Notes under the pieces: generated by a model
What the model was told of the DNA's origin: nothing
Seen by the model: the letters and a program-made list of their open reading frames with translations, nothing else
The model's database searches: none
Program-made: the position numbers and the translations under genes
Source: Lytechinus pictus
Taxonomy: Eukaryota; Echinodermata; Echinoidea; Temnopleuroida; Toxopneustidae
NCBI RefSeq assembly: GCF_037042905.1
Contig: NC_087253.1
Location: 9,779,001 to 9,843,000, forward strand
Direction of reading: 5' to 3'
DNA length: 64,000 nucleotides
In this document: piece by piece, positions 12,885 through 23,800 of the stretch
Layout of the letters: each line of letters starts with the position of its first letter
Numbering within the stretch: the stretch's first letter is position 1

Positions 12885-13320
12885 TTAATTTTTTGAGAGA
12901 CAGGTTCGAGGAGTGTACAGGCATCTTCAGTGGACTCAGGACGGCACTCCTGTCCATCGTTCGAGATGGACTCAGAAAACACTTTCATGACATTGGCCAT
13001 CGAGTTGTTGCCCTCAACCATGACGTTGAATGGACACCAAGATCATATAACCTCATGCCATATTATTATTTCTCTATGGGACACTTAAAAACAAGGTGTT
13101 TGCAACTCCCCCACCCCTCCCCAAGATCTTGATCATTTTGCAGGGCCGAATTCGCAAAAGGTGGATGCTGTGTGCAATGTCCATGCTATGGCGAGACGAG
13201 TTGTCCAAGATATCCTTATGTGCAAGGGAGAGAAGGACATGTTGTTTGAAGATGTGGGTGAATAAGACAGTAACCTCTCAATCATCATTCCAGAATTTCA
13301 GACGAATGCCTTGACTCTTC
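12885..13320 (+). pseudogene. Decayed DDE transposase (IS630/Tc1-mariner type)
   Basis: Three frames together resemble the C-terminal half of an IS630/Tc1-mariner-type transposase. One frame reads QDGTPVHR near 12940, matching the second catalytic Asp block (QDGAPxH in the family). A second frame reads VEWTPRSYNLMPYYYF then MGHLKTRCLQ at 13027-13110, matching the family block WPPRSPDLxPxDFFLWGxLK, with the key proline/aspartate positions changed. A third frame from about 13090 continues through ATPP, as expected downstream. Frameshifts and the loss of SPDL make it inactive. The family call rests on motif memory, without a search. Confidence 0.6.
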
Positions 13321-13629
13321 ATTCCAAAAATCACTTTGAAAAAGTAAAAATTCAATCAGGCGAAAATTTTACCCACTTTACCAAAACGTTGAAAACTTGT
13401 ATGTGTACCTGTTATCTCCATCGTCAATCAATTCGGTCATGTGTGGCACAAATGGTACAAATAAGGTATCAATAGAAAGCTGATAACTTTCAATTTTATT
13501 ATCCGTGCATAATGATTTCACAAAATTAAATATAATACCCGCTAGACTAGGTATATATAACTCACCAATCAAAATGCGAGCACCCATCAATAGCTGAAGC
13601 TTCGACCATCAGACATAATAAACAAAAAA

Positions 13630-13787
13630 TATCAGGCTTTGATCAAGTATAGTGGAATTATTTATACGAGGTTGGTCTGCCAATTACTACTTTTCCCGAG
13701 GGGCGAAGCCCCGAGGAAATATAGTAGTTTTGCAAGTCCAACCGAGGATTAATAATTTCCACTATGCTTTCAAATGAAACGCCTGAC
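13630..13787. repeat. Hairpin element around CCCGAGGGGCGAAGCCCCGAGG
   Basis: Arms of about 55 bases (TATAGTGGAATTATTTATAC and its near complement ending in CCACTATGC) flank a GC-rich central stem of CGAGGGGC / GCCCCGAGG. Non-coding; probably a small MITE. Confidence 0.55.
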
Positions 13788-14008
13788 AAATTTGTTTGAT
13801 ATCCTACTTTCAATAATTTATAACCAAAATTTATGCACTGAGCTTGTAAAGTGCGTTGAATTTCCTCCTTAGTACCTGCGCCGACGCATCACGGGAGAGA
13901 GAGTTCGCTGGCCGTTGTGCCCGAGAGTTTAGCTAAATATCCAAGTTTGTGAAATAATGACGTAAGAATATTGGTATAGCGAAAAATATATGGACGTCTG
14001 ACGTCACG

Positions 14009-15090
14009 CAACATCATAGTTGAAATATACACAACAACCAAAAAAGTAAGTCCCCCTAAATCTAATTGCTGTTATTTTGAGATAGGAAGTCAAAATTTTA
14101 ACAAATGTGAAATAAGGAGTTTGTTTCATGGACGGTTTTTGTTACTTCTGCCAACAGTTATTTCATGAAACTTCGCATATGGCTTTAGAGTATTACTATC
14201 CAAAAGGCGCGCACACCAAAATAACGATTCGATACGGCACAGAGTGGGGCTAACGCCTTGAACTTTCTTCTCATTTGCATAATTTCCGAATGTTGTGTGC
14301 TCACTGGTGCATTAAACATCGGGATTTTCATAACAATCAAATCAAATGAACCATGCAAGGAGGTTTGTGACAGATATCCATAGTTACAAATTGCATCTTT
14401 TCAATAACGTTAAAAAGAGATAATCACATTCCACATGTTCATTCAAGCGTGAATGTTTAATTAAACACCTTTGAATCATTAAAGCATGTTAATTGGTCAT
14501 GAACATAACAAAAAGGTTGATAAAAGATCAGTTTCAGTTATCAAAATGAAACAATACTTGCCTATGATATTTGAAAATCGTTTTATTTGTTTTCAATAAA
14601 TGTTTATTGAACCGTAAACGATAAATATTGATGAAGATACTCTTCCCAAAAATAACTGTCATCATATCCTATTATTTTTTATTGATGAAAATGTGTTAAA
14701 AATCAAATTATAGCAAATTTGGACTTGTGTTTATTTAACCGTGAAATTTAGCCCAAAACATTTTATCGTCTTTTAGAAAGTACCTTTTACAAGCCTTCTG
14801 ACTATTTTTCATGATGAGAATGTGGAATCAGTTCCAATAAAATGGAATCAAAGTCATGATTTTTGGCTTGTGACTTGAAATATGACATTTTTTCCTTCTG
14901 ACGGTGCTCACTGAGGCATGACGTAAAATACGTCCATAACATTTACTCAGAGGGTAGCTTATAAAATTACCTACACGCTCATGTAAAAATATATCAAAAA
15001 TTCGCATTGGTTCGGAAATTATTCATGTTAGTTCAAGGGGGGACTTACTTTTTTGTTGTGTATATATTCGGTCACATGATGCTATTTGAA
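14009..15090. repeat. Non-autonomous TIR element with AAGTAAGTCCCCC arms
   Basis: The phrase ACACAACAACCAAAAAAGTA followed by AGTCCCCCT at 14030-14058 recurs inverted at 15037-15065 (AGGGGGGACTTACTTTTTTG). The flanking ATCATAGTTGAAATAT and its degenerate complement extend the arms outwards. The 970 bases between show no protein-coding potential. The true outer ends are uncertain. Confidence 0.5.
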
Positions 15091-15169
15091 CCAATCACTA
15101 TACAGGATTCAATCTATGTAGGATATAATAAGGGATATTTTGAGAACTTTATGGAATACAATATTAAGG

Positions 15170-15640
15170 AGAATAGGTATAATCAAAACAATGCGAGTGT
15201 GCAGCGCGAACAGAAAAAAATGATATTCAGACTATAAAACAGAACACTCTTTCAAAATAAATTTGTAAACCAAACAAAATAATCAAAGCTCGATGTCCAA
15301 GCAGAAATATATATTTGTATGTTGAGTTCAAATTTTGATATTTTAAGCTCCCTATCAGCCTTTTACTAAGGTATGTATCTCATCAAACAGGCAATGCGAG
15401 CGCGAAGCGTGAACGAAAATGTAATATAGTGACATTAATTGATTTTGTTTACGAGTCTTCCACTATTAAACCTTATTTTATCCACTCGGATTCCTCCCAA
15501 TAATTTCCTTTTTTTGTCTCCTCTCTTTTCCTGTCTTTTTTCATTCTGTTCCCTTCTTTTCTTTTTCTTTGCTCCGCTAATAGGGGGAGGGGGGCTCGCC
15601 CCTGAATCAGGCTTTCTTTTTTTATGCAAAGTGGGTTTTA
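15170..15640 (+). repeat. Mirror-word repeat family, fragment
   Basis: The mirror word occurs at 15191 and 15393. It is followed by a pyrimidine-rich run (15490-15570) and the phrase CTAATAGGGGGAGGGGGGCT. The same order of blocks occurs at 43590-43820, so this is a short second copy of the end of that family. Confidence 0.5.
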
Positions 15641-15914
15641 TTTCGTGATTTCTGAACTTCTAAAGGAAATAGATATGAAGTGTAATATAATTTCATATGT
15701 CGGCCATGATCATCATTCAATATTTTTACATTTATCTTACAAAACAATCCGCAAATAGTTTTGTGAAAATTAACATTATTTATGGAACTAAAGACTAAAT
15801 ATGTAAAGAAAAAATGAAACACAAATTAAAATAAAGAAAATATTTTTTAACCTAACATCAGTTGATGTATTAAGTAGTTTACAAACATTATCTTTAGCCG
15901 AATGTTAATTTATA

Positions 15915-16190
15915 TTAAAGGGATGGTCCGGGCTGAAAATATTTATATCTTGATACATAGAGTAGAATTCACTGAGCAAAATGCTGAAAATTTCATCAAA
16001 ATCGGATAACAAATAATAAAATTATTGAATTTTAAAGTTTAACAATATTTTGTGAAAACAGTCGTCATGAATATTCATTAGGTGGGCTGATTATGTCACA
16101 TCTCCACTTGTTCTTTTGCATTTTATTATATGAAATTAGGTTTATTGAAATTTTTCCTCCAATGTTACCCACCTTTGAGACAAAAGGCTT
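15915..16190 (+). repeat. TTAA-flanked MITE (family 1), left half only
   Basis: It begins with TTAA at 15915 and AAGGGATGGTCCGGGCTGAA, then shares AATGCTGAAAATTTCATCAA and ATCGGATAACAAATAAT with the element at 5799. No right terminus is found downstream, so it is truncated. Confidence 0.6.
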
Positions 16191-17801
16191 TTCTACTATA
16201 AAGTAAAGTCACTTTAATTTTTTAAACCACTTGGAGATGAAAGAGAATGCTTGTTTTCTATGAGCTACATGTAACAAACCGTTAGCACATCAACCCCTTC
16301 TCTCCTCAAGGGCTCCAAATTGACAGATTTTCCCATAAATTGGCAAAATACGGATAAGGGGTGGGTGACTTCGATAGTATAATAATAGTATAATATTATG
16401 TCTAATGGCTACATTTTATTTTTTCTCTTAAACTCTGTGATCGAGCAGGCAGAAAATGTCATTATTATGGTGCACAACGTCACGTGACTAGCATATAGTT
16501 TCCCTTCCTAGATCATTTCATGTTAAACAATTAATACATTCCAAACAGAATCGAATTCATGCATTTGATGTTAATAGTAACAATGTTCTTCTAGTATAAA
16601 TCTATGCTTACTGATATTTATGATATAGCTATAGTTTGAGGAGGCCAATGTTTGTGGTAGTGTCGAGTCCTGAATTAATATGATTTGCAATTGGGTCTGA
16701 TTACATAGTATACACTAGCGTCGTCTGCTACGTGTATCTAAATGAGCAAATATGACCAAAAACTAACCATTATGTTTATGCAAATTGAAGTATTTTCCCC
16801 TATTCGGATTTTGGGGGACTTTTAGTATGGTCTTTTATGGACATCAAAGAAATGTTTTGCATTGGAATAAATTATGTTGCCATTTGTTCCAAGTGAAAAG
16901 TTTAAATGACTGGACTATTAGGCCAATACATGGAATCAAATGTTCAGCCATATTTGTAACTTTGTCTCACAGGCCTCTGACAGATTTAAATATTGTAAAC
17001 AAAAAAACTTCTTTAGAAAATGATTCATAAAAAGTTAAATATGTTTGTAAAGGTCTGCCTTGATATTAGCGCTGGTTTTGGCACGAAAATGTAAGGCTGA
17101 AATAATTTGGTGCATACAATTAATTTGAAATTTATAGTTACAAGTTCCCATATTTTGGAATTCATAAATCAATACTCCCATTCTGTTAAAAATTCGCCAT
17201 GATATAGGCCTATGGAGGAGATTTGCTACGACGATTTTGGTTGCAAACAAATGTCAAACCACTTTTTTCTACAATCTGTCATTTTTACTTGTGCCATTTT
17301 ACATCTGCCATTTTTCCACTGCGACATGTAGTTTACTTCTGTCATTTTTTCAACAAACCGAACAAGCATCGTGTTCTCCTTTTAATCATAGTCCCACATA
17401 ACTCCACGTCTCCCAATAATGTTAACCCTTTGTTGCAGTAGAAACCACTTGCAGGAGACAGTGAGGCACAGTAACTCTTGGAGGAACATAGGGTCTAAAT
17501 TTTCGAGGTTGGCATAGGATTTCGAAACATATACATTAATAATCATATCGTTTTTCCATTCACACAGATAGGTTGTGTTAAGGAAATACTCCAATAAAAA
17601 TCTGAATTTACCTCTTTTTTAGTTGATATGGATTGGCATTGGTACCCAAACAACATACGAAATCCCTGATGTTTATTACGTTAGAAAGATGTAATGAATG
17701 AAAGACTTCCTCTTTATTTCCATCTGTCGTTATTCAAAAAGTAATAATCTGCCACTGTTATTCGTATTTGTATGAAAACCACTCCGTCTTTAAACTTTCA
17801 G
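16191..17801. other. 5' flank of GTPase copy 1
   Basis: No gene is visible. Scattered small repeats include the inverted CTGCCATTTTT minisatellite at 17275-17355. A good splice-acceptor-like tract (CTTTAAACTTTCAG) ends at 17801. An untranslated exon could therefore start at 17802 and run to the ATG at 17894. I could not identify a TATA box or interferon-type element with confidence. Confidence 0.4.
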
Positions 17802-17893
17802 GTAGAGGGGTGGCATCTGCAGCACCACGCACAGAGTACGAGTTGGACGAGTAGATAATTCGAACTGGTATTGATTGGCATTACTTGGCAAGC

Positions 17894-20800
17894 ATGGGCG
17901 ACCTACAGGAACAATACAAGGAAAAGCTAGAAGAGACCCAAAATATTCTGAACGATCTGATAGATCTGAGAAAGAAGGGCATACATCATTATGACGACTT
18001 GATAAGCAATAAACTAGAACAGTTGAGGCAGTTAATGTCAGTTGATAAAAACCATTGGATAGAACAATTTGACGATGAAAGCCTTGATGACACGGTTGGG
18101 AAATTGAGCTCTGAACTTGGCAGATTAGTTGAGGGTAGACCAAGAAATACTGTTGCAGAAATTCTGGAAAATACTTCAGGGGGGCTAGCTTTGAGAGGTA
18201 TTCTAGTAGGTGATGCATTTCATGATGATTGCTTGAAACGCATCGTGCTGAGCGCACCAAGTGATGTTGAACTGATGAATCCTTTAATGGCGCAAATTGA
18301 CAAGGTTGAGAACTTTTCGTCTAAATCACAGTCTGATAATTTTCACCGTTCTCTTGATACAATGGGGTACAGGGCTGCTGTTACTATGAAAAGTGGACGT
18401 TTGGGGTTCAATGCTGAAGCTGATTTTTCCCAGAAGTACGAGGTGGAAGAGGAAAAAGAATCAACATGTCACAGGCAGGTCCAGTTTGAATCAAGTGTAA
18501 TGTACTCAATTGTTCCCACTGCTGCATGTGAGCTAAATGAAAACAGCTTAAAACTCTCCCAACAAGCTCTGCAGGAACTCAAGTCCATTGACACACTTTT
18601 GGAGGGAAGCGAAAACTTAGAACTTGTGAACAAAAAATGTGAGGACTTTCTTGCAGCATATGGGTCACACATCAATGCTGGGGTTCTTCATTTTGGTGGG
18701 ATTAACAAATTTGTAGCAACATACACTAGCGAAACAGAATCTAACTCTGGTCAAATTAAATGTTTGGTTCGAGATGCACTCAGTGCTTATGCTTCTGCCA
18801 ACTATTCCGGCTTTGGATTCAGTGGCTCAGTAAGTGCCGATCAGCTAAAAACGAATTGCAGCTTCAAAAACGACTATGACAAATCAGAGCAGGCTAAAAC
18901 CATCCTGCACACTACCAGGAATGGTGGGCCACAGGAGGTAACTCCCTTCCAACTTTGGAAGATAGGGCTTGTAGCATGCAATAGCACGTGGGCTCTCGTG
19001 GATAGAGGGAAATTATTGTACTCAGACTTGGTTGGAGTGTGGAAGCTGGTTCGCAACCACAAAGATGAGTTCAAGGAACCATATCAACTTGAAACATCCT
19101 TGATGACTGTCTGGGAAAGAATGAGTGGCTACGTAGGACCAAATGACAAAGAACTTACTTTCATAAAAGGACTTCAAGAAATGGACCTCTTAATTGAGAA
19201 AATTGCCAAGTGGAATTCTTGTCCAAAACTACCAGAAAAGTGTATTGAATATCTCCACGAGATGCTGAAAACGGTCAAAGAGGTGGAGGCACATACAAGC
19301 ACAAATAAGTACTGGGTGAACAAGTTATGCACAGAAGTGAACATAAGCAGCTTTTTGGAAAAGATCGTAGAGCTGAGAGATAACTTTGACCCCAAGAATG
19401 TGTCCGAGATAAGGTGTTTGATAAGGGAGCTGGTCAATCCAGTTGGATTGAGAGAGTTTCCATGCAAACAGATGATCATGAAGTGGGCGGTGATCACAGA
19501 AACTAAGGACATCCCACTTTTAATGGCCAAGGTCCACGTGAATAACATATCAGGTCTGATAAGGAATCTGAAGGAAATATTCATACCAAATCTCCAGAAA
19601 GAACATGCAAACAATGAAGAGGGAATCGTAGAGGTATCTGACAGTATAAACGCAAGAGCGACAGTTGACCTGGCACTCTGTGTTGGTCAGCTTCTAAGAG
19701 ATTTGCAGTCATCAGCAAAAGAGCATGAAATGTTCTTTTTGGAAATCGCACTAAGGTCTCTTCACTACCATTGGCCTACATTGAGGTTTGAAACGCTTCT
19801 TACAATGGAGAAGCTACAGGATTTTGTCCTGTCCATTGAAGTGTCTTGGAAGGAGTTTCAGATCCAGTTAACAAAAGGTATCATCCAACTTGAAGCATTT
19901 CTTATAAACGCCTTGATAACCTCGGGCCACTTCGACGAAGGAGGAGAATCATCAGACGATGAATTCTCCGAGACAATTAAAGAACTCAGGCAAGTTTTGT
20001 CATCCAAATTAAACGCAATCTTGAACAGGTATGCCACACATTCACCCTTTAATTGGGTAAAGATAACCAATATCACTAATGAACTTTCAAAAGGCAACAT
20101 GTCCGTTTGTGAAGAGAGAAGAGTAACTATCTTTGATCTGGAAAATGTGGCCATCTGCCAAGATCGAAACACACATGAACAGCGACCACTTAAAAAAACC
20201 ACATCTGGAATCGCAGCACAAAGTGAATTTTCAGATACATTGAAGGCCCTGGGTTTAGACAAATACTTCCCAGCTCAGATAACCCTTTTAAATGCCATGG
20301 AGATTAAAAGGATCACTCAGCCTTTGAAGCTGGCTGAAACCCCATGGGCTATCATACACCAACTCCTCATGATTGATTGCCAGGCAAGAGACAATCATCT
20401 CTCAGTGGAAAATAAATCATCATGCGTAAAGAAGCCTCATGACGGAGGTGACTCTGAGTTTGAGGCTCTTCTTGAAATGCATAACAATAGTGACGATGAA
20501 GACAAGCCAGCAGAAATCAACACATTGGATGCCATTGTGGCCATATTCACATGTTGTGACAACTTTCTAAAACAAGTACTTGCTCAGAAGCTTTTTGTTT
20601 GCAAACTTGCTATTCCATTTCTGTACCCTCTTGGATCAGAAGACAAAGTTGGTATGTCACTATGGGCACTCAGAACCATTAATGTTCAATGGAAAAGCAA
20701 TACAAATGAAGCTTCAGAGACACCAGTGACAGAAAGGCATTTCCCGTTGGTGTCGTTTATCAGATTGGGTAGACCACCTCTGTCTAAGTCTAAGCTGATG

Positions 20801-23800
20801 AACGATATTCTTAGAAACGACAGTCACGACACCTTCTTTCACCATGATTGCAACAATGGTATGGTTCCCAGAAGGATTACTAATGGACTTGTTGAATGTT
20901 CCTGGTTCATAACATCCTGCAAGGAGAAGGAAAATCTACCAAGCACAACAATGTTTCTTAATTTGAGGGGCGACGCCTCATCATTGAAGAAACAGATGAA
21001 GATTTTGCAGGAAATTTCATCAGTGCTCTGTGTTATAGTCACTGCTGAAGACCTGGCAAAAACCCATAACACCGAGACTTGCCAACAAATTTTGCAGACT
21101 GGTGGAAGAACCATCCTCTTTTTGATTAGAGGTGATAACAAACAGAGCAGAGAGTGTCTTCAAGCATTCTATGAAGCAGTTGGCAAGGATATTCTGAAAG
21201 GGGTTCCTGTTATATCATCTAATACAAAGGAGGGTGTTCAGAAAAATGCCAGTGAGCTCAAGAATGAAGCTAGAATGAAGCTGTCAGAGGTTCTGACTGG
21301 GTGTTCTGGCATATTGATAGAAGAGTGTGCTCAACTCACGAGGGATATGGGGATCGTCGTAGATGAATATGATGATGAAGCCTGCGTTGAAGGCAAGGCA
21401 CTTGCAGAAAGTGTTGTCTGTCACATGGCAGGTAAAGGCACTGAGAATTGTAAAGGCCTCCTTCTTCCGTTGCAAGGTGCGGAATGGATTGAGTACTGCA
21501 AACTGCTAAAGAAACAACACCGAGCAAGTGGAAAGGACTCGCAATCATCGTCAACATACCAAGCTAGTCTAGTGAAACAGGAAATGGATCGTCTTCGTGA
21601 AAAGCAGGGGGAAAAATGCAACCCACTTACTCCTTTCATCAAAGACTTTATGTCAACTCTTCATAATAACCAAGATGTTGTTATGTATTTCTTAAGGTGG
21701 ATGAACATCTTACTTGATGAAAAGTTGAGAGCCACCTTGCCAGGTCTTCGCAGAAAATATCACGAGGTATGGACTGAATTTCAAGAGGCCAAGATGGAAC
21801 AGGACGAGGAAAAATTGCGTCGTGTGAAATTACAGGTTGATGATAAAGAAAAACAACTTTCCAGTGCATCACTTGGACTAGAAAATCTGTTCAGAGAACT
21901 AGGACAGATTTATGAGGCGGTGAAAGGAAGTCGTGAAATCGGAAAAGCCACTCAGAATGCTGTAGAATATCTGCCAGAGCGAGCTGCTGAACTGCTTTTG
22001 AATGGCATCCCCTTGGAACTGATAGATGGAGACGCATCAAGTATGCCTATTGGGTGGGTGACCGCAGTGCTAAGTAAAGTTGAACACATTATTGGTGAAA
22101 AGAAGCTCTTTCTTCTCTCTGTCCTGGGCATCCAGAGTTCTGGGAAATCTACACTTCTCAACACCATGTTTGGGTTGCAATTTGCTGTCAGTGCAGGCAG
22201 ATGCACAAGGGGAGCATACATGCAACTAATCCCAGTCGATGGAAACGCTAATTTGCCATTTGATTATGTTGCTGTTGTAGATACAGAAGGACTTCGGGCA
22301 ACAGATCTAGGACAACCTAAGTACGAGCATGATAATGAACTTGCCACTCTCGTAATTGGTCTCGGAGATGTGACCATGATAAACATTAAAGGAGAAAATA
22401 CAACTGAAATGAACGACATTTTGCAAATCGCTGTGCATGCCTTCTTAAGGATGAATCTTGTAAGGAAAAACATCAAATACAATAGAACATGCATATTTGT
22501 TCATCAGAATGTCCCGGCAGCTAATGCAGAAGAACTGATGATGCATGGATGCCAGAAACTACAAGAGAACTTAGATCATATGACGAAAGAAGCAGCCCTA
22601 AGTGAGAGCATATCAGACATCCACAGTTTTTCCCAGATTATAAACTTTGATGTGCAAAAACATGTAAAGTATTTTTCTGATCTGTGGCAAGGTGATCCAC
22701 CTATGGCCCCTGCAAATCCTGGCTACAGTGAAAAGGTGAGGTCAGTCAGATTGCAACTGTTAGAAAAGATTACACTGGAGCAGAAAACATTTCTGACGGC
22801 CTCTGATCTGTCCATTCGTCTTTCTGATCTATGGAATGGAATCCTCGCGGAGGATTTTGTGTTTAGCTTTCGCAATAGCCTTGAAGTAAAAGCCTACAAC
22901 GGCTTGCAATCAAAATACTATGCTTTGGAATGGGAGTTACAAGACAACATGAAATCATGGCTACACACCGCAGAGATCGAATTGAAAAGGTGTGAAACTC
23001 CCGATGACTTAGACAAATCGTATCAGTCCCTCATCGGTAAACATCCGATAGTTTTGACAGAAAAGGCTGAGGAAATCAAGACTTGCCTAATGGAATATTT
23101 CGAGAACTGCAAACACCAGGAAATAGTCATCCAGTGGCAGGGGACCAAGTTGAACCAATTGAACGTTGCTGTTGAACAACAACAATACGAGGGTCGGACA
23201 GATTTGCTTTCAATCAAAGAAGCACGCGAAGTAGAAATCTTGCAGGCTAAAAAGTGGTCGAAGCATGAGGTATACATCATGAACAAAGCAGCTGAACTGG
23301 CAGGCAATCTAAAAGGCAAAGAGGCGAGCGATGCCGAACTGGAAGAGAAGTTTGAATTGATGTGGACGCCAATGGTTCACGAGCTCGCAACAAAGACTGC
23401 AGAAAAGGATCTGAGAATGGATGAAGTGATGGATGAAGTACTTTATCAAAGATTTCATGCCCATGGAAACTTTCTGAGAAAGGAGCTGCAGAAAATGCCT
23501 TTGAATATTCCACTTCAGCATCCATCCTTGGAAAGTAGTATCACTTTAGATTTTGTAGATAAGGAACATATTAGTATTAAAAGAAGTATGCTTGGACAAG
23601 TTGAGAAAGCCTTCAAGAGCCTAGCTGGTGCTGACAGCGGAGAACTAGATGCCATAAATAAGACAGTGGCACTGACAAGGAGCATCTTGAACGAAATTAG
23701 CACTGATTTAAACGTCCTTTCTAAACGCGACGTTAAATTCAATAAGTCCGACGCCACAGCGATCATTAAAAAACTAACCGCGAAAATTGACACTCACAAC

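Noticed and set aside
17885..17893. Start of copy 1 at TTG 17885
   Set aside because: A non-ATG start is unnecessary; ATG 17894 follows three codons later in the same frame.
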